Positions 7,804 through 17,852 of a DNA stretch of 64,000 nucleotides are shown piece by piece; within the stretch, counting starts at the first letter, position 1; each line of letters opens with the position of its first letter. The stretch is from Blautia pseudococcoides. GTDB taxonomy: Bacteria; Bacillota; Clostridia; Lachnospirales; Lachnospiraceae. The DNA lies in contig NZ_CP015405.2 in the NCBI RefSeq assembly GCF_001689125.2, positions 2,137,001 to 2,201,000 on the forward strand, written 5' to 3'. Below the pieces are notes generated by a model that did not search any database, was not told the DNA's origin, and saw nothing but the letters and a program-made list of their open reading frames with translations. The position numbers and the translations under genes were made by a program.

Positions 7804-9210
7804 GCTCACATCTGACTCTTCCAACCGCACAGCAGGCACACCTTCATCCACAGGTAGTTTTTTCAGAAATGACGCTACCAGAGGAAGAGAGATAGCAAAG
7901 GTCAGGACATCCGCCACTGCCTGCGCGATCTGGACCCCTCTCAGCCCCATCACTGCCGGCAGTATGAGAATGAGGGGAATAAAGCAGATCCCGCTCCTGA
8001 GCGCAGAGAGAAGGGATGCTTTTTTGCTCTCGCCCACACTCTGCAGCATCATGTTGGTACAGACAGAAAGGGGCTGAAAGAAGAAAGCAATGCACTGACA
8101 TCGAAGGGCAAAGACACCGATGGCGATTACCTGGGGGTCATCCCGGAACACCCCGATGATGCCTGAGGATACGAAAAGGCAGATAATCGCAAAGCTTCCA
8201 AGCATGACCTCCCCTGAGCCTGCCGTAAACCAGAACCCCTTCTTTACACGGGAATATTTCCCGGCGCCGTAATTGAATGCCGCCACCGGCTGAAATCCCT
8301 GACCCAGACCCAGTCCTACTGAGAATACCAGCATGCAGATCCTGTTCACAATACTCATAGCCGCCACTGCCGCGTCTCCATACACTGCTGCCTGATGATT
8401 GAGGAGCATGGTGGACACACTGCCCAGCCCCTGCCGGATCAGACTTGGAAATCCTGTCGCAACGATCAGCCCCACCTCGCGGATATCCCTTGTCATAAGC
8501 CGTATGGACAATCTGCTCTGTGTCTTCTTCGCCACAAACATATAGAGAAGGATAAAAAAGCTGATCATCTGGGAAAGAGCTGTGGCAAGCCCGGCGCCCA
8601 ATACCCCCATATTCAGGCCGAACATGAGGATCGGGTCACCTATCATATTCAGAATGCCGCCTGTTGTCAGTCCTATCATGGCATAAGCTGCCATGCCCTC
8701 GTATCGCAGAATATTGTTCAGCACACAGCTCCCCGTCATAAAAGGACCTGCCAGCAGAATAAAAAGTCCATACTGTTTGGCAAACGGCAGGATTGTCGGG
8801 GTACTTCCCAGCACTTTCATAAACGGAGTTAAAAACGCAATCCCAACCGCGCCGATCAGTGTTCCCGTCAGAATAGACAGAAAAAAGCTGGTGGATGCAA
8901 ATCTGCTTGCGCTCTCCCGGTCTCTTTTCCCAAGCTTTCTGGATATGATACTGCCTGCCCCGTGTCCGAACATAAACCCAAAAGCCTGCAGTATGGCCAT
9001 CAGGCTGAACACCACTCCCACCGCCCCGCTGGCGCTGGTTCCTAAACGGCTGACAAAATATGTATCTGCCGTGTTATAGATATTGGTGATCAGCATACTT
9101 ATAATAGTAGGAATGCCCAGACGCACGATCAGATTGGATACCGGCGTCTGTGTCATCTTCTCATATTGTTTTCGTTCTCTCTCCTCCGCTGTGATCTCCG
9201 ATGCTGTCAT
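7798..9210 (-). CDS. MATE-family multidrug/cation exporter
   Basis: This 470-residue polytopic protein of the MATE family (NorM/DinF-like) has the two tandem six-helix halves expected, beginning NLIVRLGIPTIISMLITNIYN and repeating near residue 240. It would export organic cations or drugs in exchange for Na+ or H+. The ATG at 9210 has a GAGGGGGAG site and overlaps the end of the upstream TetR gene by 50 bp. The next in-frame Met lies 18 codons downstream, after the overlap, but has a weaker site. Regulation is presumably by that TetR protein through the operator at 9847-9898. Confidence 0.9.
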   Translation of the reverse strand: MTASEITAEERERKQYEKMTQTPVSNLIVRLGIPTIISMLITNIYNTADTYFVSRLGTSASGAVGVVFSLMAILQAFGFMFGHGAGSIISRKLGKRDRESASRFASTSFFLSILTGTLIGAVGIAFLTPFMKVLGSTPTILPFAKQYGLFILLAGPFMTGSCVLNNILRYEGMAAYAMIGLTTGGILNMIGDPILMFGLNMGVLGAGLATALSQMISFFILLYMFVAKKTQSRLSIRLMTRDIREVGLIVATGFPSLIRQGLGSVSTMLLNHQAAVYGDAAVAAMSIVNRICMLVFSVGLGLGQGFQPVAAFNYGAGKYSRVKKGFWFTAGSGEVMLGSFAIICLFVSSGIIGVFRDDPQVIAIGVFALRCQCIAFFFQPLSVCTNMMLQSVGESKKASLLSALRSGICFIPLILILPAVMGLRGVQIAQAVADVLTFAISLPLVASFLKKLPVDEGVPAVRLEESDVSA

Positions 9211-9784
9211 AATCTTTCTCCCCCTCTCTCATTACAAGTACCGCCAGACTTTCCACCATATACCGAAAACTGGTGCTGCTGTCCGGATTTTCATAGGTAA
9301 GATACCCCTCCTGCTCCAAAGAGACAAAGCCGTGGAGGGCACTCCGTATGGTCCGCTGAAGGTTCACTGTCTTTTCGTGGTCTTTTACCTCCCTGCCGAT
9401 GAGCACCAGGAAAGGATTTATGATCCGCTGGATGGCCTGTTTCAGCTCCTCATTTTCCGAGGTGCGCATCTCTATGATGGCCTGGTAGAGCTCCGGGCTT
9501 TCCATGGCGAATTTACGGTAGGCATCTGCCATGATACCCAGCGCCTCCGGAAAATCAGAATATGTATATGCCTGTTCCAGGGCTTTTTCCAATTCTGTTA
9601 TACCGTGCATGCCGACTGCTGTGTTGACCTCCTCAATGCCGTTTACATGATTATAGAGAGAAGCCGGCTGCACGCCCAGACGAGCTGCCAGCTCACGCAT
9701 GGAAAAATTCCGGTATCCCTTCTCTTCCACCAGTTCTATGGCTGCCTCCATGATCACTTCCGTATTCAATCCTCTTCTTCCCAT
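9161..9784 (-). CDS. TetR/AcrR-family repressor of the MATE operon
   Basis: This 207-residue TetR-type protein has its helix-turn-helix in residues ~25-47 (MRELAARLGVQPASLYNHVN) and a ligand-binding C-terminal domain with the LHGFVSLE segment of the WHG-type TetR_C group. I chose ATG 9784 (MGRRGLN) because AAGGAG precedes it; the longer start at 9838 lacks a site. The gene is first in an operon with the MATE exporter and sits directly below a palindrome overlapping the promoter. Autorepression relieved by an exporter substrate is the likely scheme. Confidence 0.88.
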   Translation of the reverse strand: MGRRGLNTEVIMEAAIELVEEKGYRNFSMRELAARLGVQPASLYNHVNGIEEVNTAVGMHGITELEKALEQAYTYSDFPEALGIMADAYRKFAMESPELYQAIIEMRTSENEELKQAIQRIINPFLVLIGREVKDHEKTVNLQRTIRSALHGFVSLEQEGYLTYENPDSSTSFRYMVESLAVLVMREGEKDYDSIGDHSGGERTKTI

Positions 9785-9846
9785 GACTGTCTCCTTTTTC
9801 CGGACAAAATCAGATATGCCGCGTACGGTATTTTCCATTGCAGCAA

Positions 9847-9898
9847 AAAACTAACACCGTTCGTATAATCTATATTATATACGAACGGTGTTAGTTTT
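9847..9898. promoter_or_regulatory. 52-bp perfect palindrome: TetR operator overlapping the promoter
   Basis: Two perfect 21-bp arms (9847-9867 and 9878-9898, starting AAAACTAACACCGTTCG) flank a 10-bp centre. On the minus strand a -35 TTGACA (9898-9903) and a -10 TATAAT (9874-9879), 18 bp apart, lie on it, so a bound repressor would block RNA polymerase. Read as RNA from the upstream add gene, the same palindrome forms a hairpin followed by TTTTTT, so it could also end the nucleoside operon. Confidence 0.88.
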
Positions 9899-9909
9899 GT
9901 CAAATATAC

Positions 9910-10860
9910 TTAATCAAAGGCTGCCTCTGCCGCATTTTTCATCAGTTGCTCCATATCACTGTAAGTAATATGAAAATACTCTTTTAAAAGTTCCAGCTCC
10001 TTCGTTATCGTTGTGCCGCTCACGGTCCTGTTATCCGTGTTCACCGTGACGGGAATCCCGGCTTCCATAAACTCCAGGATCGGGTAATCCTTCAGGCTGT
10101 CCACAGCTTTTGTCTGCAGATTGCTGGTGGGACACATTTCAAGGGGAATCCTCCGCTGTGCGCACAGTGCCTTCAGATTCTTATCCTTCCTGACCGCGAT
10201 TCCATGGCCTATCCTGTCAGCGCCCAGTTCAATGGCATCCCACACGCTCTGCGCGCTGCCGCACTCGCCTGCATGGATCGTGAAGGGTATGCCCAGTCTC
10301 TTTGCTTTCCGAAACATTTCCGCCTGTGTCTTTACCGGAAATGCCGCTTCATCCCCGGCCAGATCAATGGCAGCCACACCCTGGCCCAGATACTCTCTGG
10401 CTGCTTCCACCAGCTCCACGTTTTTTTCCGCCGGCATATGGCGCATACCGCAGAGGATCAGATTTCCGCCTACACCATACTTTTCTCGGCCTTCCCGCAG
10501 ACCATCCAGAGCTCCTTCAATGATCTCCCTGCATGTAAGACCCTCCCGCACGGACAGAAGCGGCGCAAAACGGATCTCCATGTATACCACATTCTCCTTT
10601 GCCCCATCTCCTAAAAGCTGGGACACAGCCATGCGGAAACTATCCCGGTCCGCCAGACAGGACAGGGGCAGGTCGAACTTTTCCAGATATTCTTTCAGGC
10701 TTTTACAGTCCGGCCGTACCTGAAGAAGCTCCATAAATTTTTCCCCTGCAGGAATATCCACCCCGGCACCGGATGCCAGTTTTCTTATGACTGCCTCCGA
10801 AAGGGAGCCGTCCAGGTGGCAGTGCAGGTCATATTTTTTCAATTCCTCTATGGTATTCAT
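9910..10860 (-). CDS. add: Adenosine deaminase
   Basis: The enzyme deaminates (deoxy)adenosine to (deoxy)inosine. Zinc ligands are seen in DLHCHLDGS (His13, His15) and IHAGE (~196), with TSNLQTKA and VNTDNR further on. At 316 residues it is near usual length. I chose the ATG at 10860 (MNTIEE) because it overlaps the deoB stop as ATGA and has GGAGG 8 nt upstream. It is the last gene of the udp-cdd-deoB-add operon, where it feeds purine nucleosides to catabolism. Confidence 0.92.
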   Translation of the reverse strand: MNTIEELKKYDLHCHLDGSLSEAVIRKLASGAGVDIPAGEKFMELLQVRPDCKSLKEYLEKFDLPLSCLADRDSFRMAVSQLLGDGAKENVVYMEIRFAPLLSVREGLTCREIIEGALDGLREGREKYGVGGNLILCGMRHMPAEKNVELVEAAREYLGQGVAAIDLAGDEAAFPVKTQAEMFRKAKRLGIPFTIHAGECGSAQSVWDAIELGADRIGHGIAVRKDKNLKALCAQRRIPLEMCPTSNLQTKAVDSLKDYPILEFMEAGIPVTVNTDNRTVSGTTITKELELLKEYFHITYSDMEQLMKNAAEAAFD

Positions 10861-12065
10861 CTGCATTCCTCCATATAATTCCGGGATATCCGAATCGTCC
10901 CTTTCGGCATGGTTAAACCGAAATTCTCCGCCACACAGGCGCCGACTGCCGCAAAGGAGTCCGCCTGGGGCAGCTCTTTTCCTTCCTGCATGGACGGCGA
11001 ATACAACAAAAACGGCACCTGCTCCCTTGTATGGTCTGTCCCCCGGTAAGTGGGATCATTTCCATGGTCCGCCGTGATGATGAGCATATCGTCTTCCCTC
11101 ATAGCATCCAGAAAAACTCCCAGCTTCTCATCAAAACGTTCCAGCTCCCCGGCATATCCTTCCGGGTCCCTTCTGTGTCCCCAAAGGGCATCAAAATCCA
11201 CCAGATTCACAAAACACAGCCCGTGAAAATCATCCTCCTCTGCCTCCCGGATGGTCTGTTCCATGCCGTGGACAGAGCTCTTTGATTTCAGAGCTTTTGT
11301 GATTCCTTCTCCGGCGAAGATATCATTGATCTTGCCAATGGAGATCACATCCAGACCCGCATCCTTCAGGGCATTCAGCACGGTTTTCCCAAAGGGTTTG
11401 ACCGCGTAGTCATGGCGGTTGCTGGTCCGTCTGAACTCTCCCTTCTTTCTGCCCACATAAGGCCTCGCAATGACTCTTCCCACCTTCCACTCATCTTTCA
11501 TGGTAAGCTCCCTTGCGATCTCACAGCACCGGTACAGCTCCTCCAGGCCGAAAGTCTCCTCATTGCCGCAGATCTGCAGTACAGAATCCGCGGAGGTGTA
11601 GACGATCATATGTCCGGTGGCAATTTCCTCCTCACCAAGTTCATCCAGAATCTCCGTGCCGCTGGCGCTCTTATTGCCGATCACCTTATGCCCGGTTCGT
11701 CTTTCCAGCTCCGCGATCAGTTCAGGCGGAAATCCTGTCTCAGTGAACGTGATAAAAGGCTTTTCTGTCTTCAGTCCCATCATCTCCCAGTGGCCTGTCA
11801 TGGTGTCCTTTCCCCTGCTGATCTCATTCAGCTTTGTGTAATACCCCATGGGATGTTCCGCTGGCTTGATCCCCTCCAGCGGGTGAAGGTTTGCAATTCC
11901 CAGCTTCTGCAGATTCGGCAGGGAAAATCCTTTTACATGTGAAGCAATATGTCCCAGAGTGTCTGCCCCTGCATCCCCAAACTTGGCCGCGTCCGCAGCG
12001 CCGCCCACACCCAGGGAATCTATCACGATCACGAATACTCTTCTGAATCTTTCTCTATTTTCCAT
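10857..12065 (-). CDS. deoB: Phosphopentomutase DeoB
   Basis: DeoB interconverts (deoxy)ribose 1-phosphate and 5-phosphate. This 402-residue member of the alkaline phosphatase superfamily shows the metal and nucleophile motifs [13 protein letters not shown] at the N-terminus, [12 protein letters not shown] (phosphorylated Thr) and [10 protein letters not shown] and DHTREQVP near the C-terminus. The start has an AAAGAGG site. It lies 24 bp after cdd and overlaps add by 4 bp. In this operon it links nucleoside phosphorolysis to the pentose phosphate pathway. Confidence 0.95.
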   Translation of the reverse strand: MENRERFRRVFVIVIDSLGVGGAADAAKFGDAGADTLGHIASHVKGFSLPNLQKLGIANLHPLEGIKPAEHPMGYYTKLNEISRGKDTMTGHWEMMGLKTEKPFITFTETGFPPELIAELERRTGHKVIGNKSASGTEILDELGEEEIATGHMIVYTSADSVLQICGNEETFGLEELYRCCEIARELTMKDEWKVGRVIARPYVGRKKGEFRRTSNRHDYAVKPFGKTVLNALKDAGLDVISIGKINDIFAGEGITKALKSKSSVHGMEQTIREAEEDDFHGLCFVNLVDFDALWGHRRDPEGYAGELERFDEKLGVFLDAMREDDMLIITADHGNDPTYRGTDHTREQVPFLLYSPSMQEGKELPQADSFAAVGACVAENFGLTMPKGTIRISRNYMEECR

Positions 12066-12089
12066 TTACAACCTCTTTCCAAACACATT

Positions 12090-12503
12090 CTAAGCCAGGT
12101 TATCCGGCCCAAACCCCATAGGCAGCATATCTCTCAGGGTATATATACAGTAGTCTTCCTCATTCTTTGCCAGGATAATCTGAAAAGTCTCAGGATTGCA
12201 GAATTCCATCATCACCTGTCTGCAGACGCCGCAGGGTGCTGTAAAATCTGTGAGCACGCCGTCCTTTCCGCCCACAATACAGATAGCCGAAAATTCCCGT
12301 TCCCCCTGGCTTACAGCCTTAAAAAATGCAGTCCGTTCCGCACAGTTGGTGGGTGTATATGCGGCATTTTCAATATTGCAGCCCTGATAAATTTTCCCTT
12401 CTTTTGTACAGAGCGCTGCTCCTACCTGAAAACCGGAATAGGGGGTATAAGCCTTGCCCATGGCCTTCACAGCCTGCCGGATCAGTTCTGTTACCGGAAT
12501 CAT
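12090..12503 (-). CDS. cdd: Cytidine deaminase
   Basis: This 137-residue zinc enzyme turns cytidine and deoxycytidine into uridine and deoxyuridine. The zinc and proton-shuttle motifs are [18 protein letters not shown] (Cys, Glu) and PCGVCRQVM. Its ATG overlaps the udp stop (ATGA), so translation is coupled to uridine phosphorylase, which uses its product. Confidence 0.95.
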   Translation of the reverse strand: MIPVTELIRQAVKAMGKAYTPYSGFQVGAALCTKEGKIYQGCNIENAAYTPTNCAERTAFFKAVSQGEREFSAICIVGGKDGVLTDFTAPCGVCRQVMMEFCNPETFQIILAKNEEDYCIYTLRDMLPMGFGPDNLA

Positions 12504-13297
12504 TCCCTGCTGTCCCCCTTCCCTGCTTTTTCTTTTCGTATCAATGCCCGGACAGCCTCCACTGCCACCTGGATCGCACCTTCCGTGTCGTGTACCACCG
12601 GATTAAACATTTCTTTTTTGGCCCGTTCCTGGTTGGCAACCACCAGAAAAACACTGCCTGCCCGGACCCTCAGATAGCTTGCCACAATGAATAGGGCCGC
12701 GGATTCCATCTCTGATGCTTTGCAGCCCAGCTTCAGCCATGCGTCCCACTTGTTTAAAAGCTCGTATCCCACTGGTTTTGTCTCCGGAGAGTGCTGGCCG
12801 AAAAAGGAATCTTTACACTGCACCACTCCCACATGGTAAGGTTTTTTCAATATTTCCGCTGCACTTACAAGGGCATTTGTCACACCAAAATCAGGTACAG
12901 CCGGGAACTCAATGGGGGCATACTCCTTACTGGTCCCTTCCATGCGGATGGCTCCGTTGGCGATGACAATATCACCGCTCTTCACATCCAGATCCATACC
13001 CCCGCAGGTACCGATCCGGATAAAAGTATCCGCACCTGACATGACCAGTTCTTCCATCGCGATAGAGGCAGAGGGGCCGCCAATGCCGGTTGAGGTTACG
13101 CTGACCTTCTCTCCCTCCAATGTACCCGTATAGGTCACATACTCCCTGCTGTCCGCAACCAGCCTGGGATCGTCTAAATACTTAGCGATCTTTTCACATC
13201 GCTTGGGGTCGCCCGGCATGATGACATAGCGCCCCACATCTCCTCTTCCCACCTGTGTGTGATATTGTTTTCCCTCTACTTCCGAATAGTTTATCAT
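12500..13297 (-). CDS. udp: Uridine phosphorylase
   Basis: The enzyme cleaves uridine with phosphate to uracil and ribose 1-phosphate. The 265-residue protein belongs to the NP-I family: [19 protein letters not shown] at the phosphate site, TGIGGPS, RIGTCGG and the ribose-binding SEMESAALF segment. It is the first gene of the udp-cdd-deoB-add operon. A TATAAT (13338-13343) lies about 40 bp upstream on the minus strand, but no good -35 matches it. Confidence 0.92.
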   Translation of the reverse strand: MINYSEVEGKQYHTQVGRGDVGRYVIMPGDPKRCEKIAKYLDDPRLVADSREYVTYTGTLEGEKVSVTSTGIGGPSASIAMEELVMSGADTFIRIGTCGGMDLDVKSGDIVIANGAIRMEGTSKEYAPIEFPAVPDFGVTNALVSAAEILKKPYHVGVVQCKDSFFGQHSPETKPVGYELLNKWDAWLKLGCKASEMESAALFIVASYLRVRAGSVFLVVANQERAKKEMFNPVVHDTEGAIQVAVEAVRALIRKEKAGKGDSRE

Positions 13298-13381
13298 ATA
13301 TTCATCCCTTCCTGTAATTTACGTGGCTCATAGGTTTATTATAACAAATCGCAGAGAATAAAAAAGGTCATGTGTCTCTTT

Positions 13382-13410
13382 TTTACAAAAACCTGCTTTT
13401 GTGTTACACT
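13382..13410 (+). promoter_or_regulatory. Promoter of the antiporter gene
   Basis: A -35 TTTACA (13382-13387) and a -10 TACACT (13405-13410) with 17-bp spacing precede the antiporter start by ~80 bp. Confidence 0.55.
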
Positions 13411-13493
13411 GTTGTTAGGTTTCGCTATCCCTGAAGCCTTCCGGCATCTTAACATTCTGCTTTTCCTGCGGACACCATCAGGAGGTTTAAACA

Positions 13494-15134
13494 ATGACAT
13501 GGAACTTACTTTTAATTTCATCTGTGATTCTGCTCTGTATTCTGCTGCACCGGGTTTCCGATAAAATCGGCGTGCCCATGCTGCTGGCTTTTATAGTACT
13601 CGGCATGGCCTTCGGAACAGACGGAATTGTAAAAATCCCATTTGACAATTATGGGCTGGCTGAAAATGTCTGCTCCACTGCACTGATTTTTATTATGTTC
13701 TACGGCGGTTTCGGCACCAGCTGGAATGAGGCCAGGCCGGTTGCCGTCAAATCTGTGCTTCTCTCCACTCTGGGCGTTGTGATAACCGCCGCCCTCACAG
13801 GCTTTTTCTGTTATTTTATCCTGAAGTTCAGCTTTCTGGACAGTATGCTCATCGGTTCTGTCATCAGCTCCACAGACGCGGCGTCCGTTTTTTCCATACT
13901 CCGATCCAAAAATATGGGACTTAAATACGGCACTGCCTCCATGCTGGAGCTGGAAAGCGGAAGTAATGACCCCTGTTCCTATATGCTCACCGCAGTGGTC
14001 TTATCCGCCATGAGCGGTACTGCCGGCGCAGGCTCCATCTTCTATATGGTTTTTGCCCAGTTGTTCTTCGGCATTCTCTTCGGATGCCTCATAGCTTTGG
14101 GTGCCCGGTATATCCTGCGGCACATGCACTTTGATATTGCCGGATTTGACATGGCTTTTGTCATCGCTGTGGCACTCCTTTCCTACACGCTGCCTTCCAT
14201 AGCGGGCGGAAACGGATATCTGAGCGCTTACATGGTGGGGATAATTCTTGGAAATACCAAGATCAAGAATAAAAAATCACTGGTAAACTTTTTTGACGGG
14301 ATCACAGGACTTATGCAGATGCTTATTTTCTTTCTTCTGGGCCTTCTGGCAACACCGTCACAGCTCCCCAAAATTTTTCTGCCCGCCCTGGCCATAGCCC
14401 TGTTCCTCACACTGGCTGCAAGACCTCTGGCTGTTTCTGCCATTCTGGCACCGTTCAAATGCCGCATGAACCAGCAGGTACTTGTCTCCTTTGCAGGACT
14501 CAGAGGCGCCGCATCTATCGTTTTTGCCATTATGGCAACCGTTGATGAAGCCAATACCGGTTTTGACGTCTACCACATTGTATTCTGTATTGTACTCTTA
14601 TCCATCTTGTTCCAGGGCAGTTTTTTGTCCCAGGCGGCAAAAAAGCTTAACATGAGCGATATGGAAGCAGACGTCATGAAGACCTTCAGCGACTATTCCG
14701 AGGAAGTGGACCTGCAGTTTATCCGCATCCGTATCACTGAGGAGCATACCTGGAGCCACAAGGCTGTTAAAGACATTTCACTTCCCCCTGACACCCTGTT
14801 TCTCATGCTGCTGAGGGGGGAGGAGACGGTAATACCAAGCGGTGATACCATTTTCTGCCCGGGGGATACCGCTGTATTAAGCGCCCGGGGATATCAGGAA
14901 CAGGAGAATCTGGAACTGACAGAGATGAAAATAACTGCAAAAAGCCCCTGGATCGGCATTAAGATCTCCGACTTTTCCCCTTATCCGGGAGAACTGGTCA
15001 TAATGATACTGCGGGGCGATGAAACCATTGTCCCCAAAGGAGACACCATCCTTATGGAGAACGACTTACTCGTAATATATTCTGTTCCCGAATACAGAAA
15101 AAATCTGCCTGTAAAAGAACTGCCGGCAGGATAA
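13494..15134 (+). CDS. CPA1-type K+(Na+)/H+ antiporter with two C-terminal RCK_C domains
   Basis: This 546-residue protein has ~12 membrane helices (residues ~1-385) of the cation:proton antiporter-1 family, with the ion-site SSTDAASVFSILRS segment and the ESGSNDPCSY motif seen in NhaP2/CvrA-like antiporters. The cytosolic tail holds two RCK_C (TrkA-C) modules in tandem, recognisable by the repeated LRGEETVIPSGDTI and LRGDETIVPKGDTI segments. Such tails bind nucleotides or other ligands and gate transport. The ATG at 13494 has AGGAGG upstream. It stands alone and converges on the GH2 gene. Ion choice cannot be read; K+/H+ is most likely by family. Confidence 0.9.
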   Translation: MTWNLLLISSVILLCILLHRVSDKIGVPMLLAFIVLGMAFGTDGIVKIPFDNYGLAENVCSTALIFIMFYGGFGTSWNEARPVAVKSVLLSTLGVVITAALTGFFCYFILKFSFLDSMLIGSVISSTDAASVFSILRSKNMGLKYGTASMLELESGSNDPCSYMLTAVVLSAMSGTAGAGSIFYMVFAQLFFGILFGCLIALGARYILRHMHFDIAGFDMAFVIAVALLSYTLPSIAGGNGYLSAYMVGIILGNTKIKNKKSLVNFFDGITGLMQMLIFFLLGLLATPSQLPKIFLPALAIALFLTLAARPLAVSAILAPFKCRMNQQVLVSFAGLRGAASIVFAIMATVDEANTGFDVYHIVFCIVLLSILFQGSFLSQAAKKLNMSDMEADVMKTFSDYSEEVDLQFIRIRITEEHTWSHKAVKDISLPPDTLFLMLLRGEETVIPSGDTIFCPGDTAVLSARGYQEQENLELTEMKITAKSPWIGIKISDFSPYPGELVIMILRGDETIVPKGDTILMENDLLVIYSVPEYRKNLPVKELPAG

Positions 15135-15171
15135 AAACAGCTCTGCGGATTTCATCTCCGCAGAGCTGTTT
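15135..15171. terminator. Bidirectional terminator between antiporter and GH2 gene
   Basis: Perfect 15-bp arms (AAACAGCTCTGCGGA, 15135-15149, and its complement, 15157-15171) have a 7-nt loop. A/T tracts on both sides serve both converging genes. Confidence 0.9.
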
Positions 15172-15174
15172 CTC

Positions 15175-16974
15175 TTACATATAAGATCTCCAGTATCCTA
15201 CTTGCCTTTCATTGATTTCTTTGATGATTTCCGGTTCCACCTTGAAGTTTCTCTCCATATCCATAAGACCGTTGATCTCCTGCTGTACATCTGTCACCTG
15301 TGTGTAGCAGAAGCCGCAGATATAAGGTACCTTTTTCACAGCAGTGGTGATCTCATCAAAACGCCGGATGAATTCCTCCCTGCTGTTCACTTTATTGCCG
15401 TATCCCCAGCCGCTGTCGTCATTGTTGAAGGCGATTCCGCCGTATTCACTGATCAGGACAGGCTGGCCTTTGTATTCGTATCCGTTGGCCATTGCGGACT
15501 TGCTGCTGCTGTGATACATCTCTGTACTCAGAATCTCTTCCTTATGTCCTGCATACCGGTCATAGAAAATATCGCCGCATTCTTCATAATCATGAAGCGT
15601 GATGATATCGGAAACTGTATGCTCCCAACCGTCATTGACCACCACCGGGCGGTAACCGTCCATACTCTTTGTGAGATGGTAAACTGCCTCTGTAAAATGC
15701 TGTTGTTTTCTCTCCGCTTCCACTCTCTGGATTCCCCAGGATTCGTTAAACGGGGTCCAGGTGATGATAGACGGATGGTTGTGATTCTGACGCACAATGT
15801 CGATCCATTCCTTTGTGAACAGCTCTACCGCATAGTCAGAAAATCCATAGGCAGCGGCAGCCTCACTCCACACCAACATGCCTTTTACATCACACCAGTA
15901 CAGGAAACGCTCATCCTCGATCTTCTGATGTTTGCGCAGGCCATTGTAACCAAGCGCATGGATCTTGTCAATGTCTTCGATCAGCGCCTCCTCACTTGGC
16001 GGGGTCAGATGGGAATCCTTCCAGTATCCCTGGTCAAGAATAAGTCTCTGATACAGTGGTCTGCCGTTCAGCAGAATGTTTGGCCCGTCAATCCTGATTT
16101 CCCTCATGCCGAAATAAGAACCCACCTCATCACAAACCTCTCCTTTGTACCGGACACGGAGGGTAATGTCATACAGATCAGGCTCCTCCGGTGACCAGGT
16201 TCTCACGCCCCAGACAAAGGCATTCTCCCCTGAACCGGAAACATCCAGCACGGTTCTTGTGTGGGAAGCAGCCATGAAAACCGTTCCTTTTGCCACAAAC
16301 ATTCCGTCAAAACTGACCACCGCTTCCACCGAAAGCGCATCGCCGAAGCATTCCGTGGCTGCCGCTATTTCATACTCCAGCTCCACCGCATTGTCTGTGA
16401 GTACAGGCGTTATCTTTACGTGGTCCAGTCTGATCTCCGGCACGTATTCCATCCATACGGTTTTCCAGATTCCTGTTGTCTGCACATACCAGCAGGCAAA
16501 ATTTTCTTTAATCCAGCGCTGTTTTCCTCTTGGCTGGCGGATATCAGTGGAATCCTCCACCTTCACTACAAGCTCATTTTCCCCGTCACGCACAAGGTCT
16601 GTCACGTCAAAGGAAAAGCGGGAGTATCCGCCTCTGTGACTGCCCGCAAAACTGCCGTTCACCCACACTTTTGTCAGGAAATCACTGCCTTCAAAATGCA
16701 GGAGAAGCCTCCTGCCGCAAAGCATTTCGCCATTTACCCCAAAGCTGCGTCTGTACCAGACATTTTCATGGATCTCCTCCTCGCCGATACCGCCGAGGAC
16801 GGTCTCGTAGGTAAAGGGAACCTGAATCTGCCTCTCTCCTTTAAACGTCTCATACCATGCCTCTTTTTCTCCGCGGTTTTCGTCATCGAATCCAAAATCC
16901 CATGTCCCGTTTAAATTCATCCAGTTGTCACGCACAAACTGGGGTCTTGGATAGTCTTTTTTGTAGCATTTCAT
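15175..16974 (-). CDS. Glycoside hydrolase family 2 (beta-galactosidase/glucuronidase type)
   Basis: This 599-residue enzyme has the GH2 order: an N-terminal sugar-binding jelly roll (~1-180), an Ig-like domain (~185-295) and a TIM barrel (~300-599). The acid/base is Glu411 in TWTPFNESWG and the nucleophile is Glu510 in LISEYGG. No signal peptide is seen, so it acts in the cytosol on sugars imported by the ABC transporter encoded just upstream. The substrate (beta-galactoside, glucuronide or mannoside) is not decided by sequence alone. It is the last gene of the ABC operon, 47 bp after the second permease. Confidence 0.88.
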   Translation of the reverse strand: MKCYKKDYPRPQFVRDNWMNLNGTWDFGFDDENRGEKEAWYETFKGERQIQVPFTYETVLGGIGEEEIHENVWYRRSFGVNGEMLCGRRLLLHFEGSDFLTKVWVNGSFAGSHRGGYSRFSFDVTDLVRDGENELVVKVEDSTDIRQPRGKQRWIKENFACWYVQTTGIWKTVWMEYVPEIRLDHVKITPVLTDNAVELEYEIAAATECFGDALSVEAVVSFDGMFVAKGTVFMAASHTRTVLDVSGSGENAFVWGVRTWSPEEPDLYDITLRVRYKGEVCDEVGSYFGMREIRIDGPNILLNGRPLYQRLILDQGYWKDSHLTPPSEEALIEDIDKIHALGYNGLRKHQKIEDERFLYWCDVKGMLVWSEAAAAYGFSDYAVELFTKEWIDIVRQNHNHPSIITWTPFNESWGIQRVEAERKQQHFTEAVYHLTKSMDGYRPVVVNDGWEHTVSDIITLHDYEECGDIFYDRYAGHKEEILSTEMYHSSSKSAMANGYEYKGQPVLISEYGGIAFNNDDSGWGYGNKVNSREEFIRRFDEITTAVKKVPYICGFCYTQVTDVQQEINGLMDMERNFKVEPEIIKEINERQVGYWRSYM

Positions 16975-17021
16975 TTCTGTTTGTCCTCCTTATAGGTGAA
17001 TGTCAATTACTTTTCCTGTCA

Positions 17022-17852
17022 TCACTTGACGCCGGACATGGTGATGCCCTCCACGATCTGACGCTCAAACAGGATATAAATAAGAATAACAGGCACCGCT
17101 GCTATCATATTTGCTGTCATTGGTTTTACATAGTCCACCGTATAGGTTCCCGCAAAGGTCGGAATACCGATGGGAAGGGTGAACTTGCTGCTGCTCATGG
17201 AACAAAGCAGGGGCCAGAGATAATTGTTCCAGCTTCCGATAAAGGCGAAAATGCAGACAGTTGAGATAACCGCCTTTGACAGGGGCAGCACCACCTTGAA
17301 AAACGCGGTCAGTTCTCCTCCCCCGTCAATCTGCACTGCCTCCAGAAGCTCGTTTGGCAGCCCTTTAAAAAAGGTCACCATTATGATCAGATTCATGGAA
17401 CCCGCAATTGTGGGCAATATAAGGCCTGCGTAGGAATCAATGAGATTCAGGCCGTTTGCCGTGATAAATAGAGGTACAATGGTCGCCTCCCCCGGCACCA
17501 TCAGTCCCAGAAGGAAATAGAAATACAGCGCATTGCTCCCCTTAAATTTGATCTTTGCCAGAGCATACGCAGCCATGGCAGAAAGGATCACGGTCAGAAC
17601 TGTAGTCAACACAGCGATAAATACACTGTTGAACAGCCATTTTGTCACATCCGAACCCAGAATAAGATCCGGATAGTTCTGGAATGTATACGGCGGTGTG
17701 AACCAATCCAGTATGCTGTTGATCTGCTTTCCCTCTTTCTGGAAGGAAACTGCCAGAGACCACAGAATCGGCGTCATAAAGACCACCGCCAGGATCACGG
17801 ATATGATGGACAATACAATACTGCCCGGTTTTTTCTTTGCCTTAGAATTCAT
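17022..17852 (-). CDS. Sugar ABC transporter permease, MalG/UgpE type
   Basis: This 276-residue inner-membrane permease has six helices and the EAA loop EAVQIDGGGELTAFFKVVLP (residues ~181-200) that contacts the ATPase. I chose ATG 17852 (MNSKAKKK), which overlaps the preceding permease gene by 11 bp and follows AAAGGGGG. It pairs with the upstream MalF-type permease. No ATPase gene is in the operon, so a shared MsmK-type ATPase encoded elsewhere probably drives it. Confidence 0.9.
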   Translation of the reverse strand: MNSKAKKKPGSIVLSIISVILAVVFMTPILWSLAVSFQKEGKQINSILDWFTPPYTFQNYPDLILGSDVTKWLFNSVFIAVLTTVLTVILSAMAAYALAKIKFKGSNALYFYFLLGLMVPGEATIVPLFITANGLNLIDSYAGLILPTIAGSMNLIIMVTFFKGLPNELLEAVQIDGGGELTAFFKVVLPLSKAVISTVCIFAFIGSWNNYLWPLLCSMSSSKFTLPIGIPTFAGTYTVDYVKPMTANMIAAVPVILIYILFERQIVEGITMSGVK

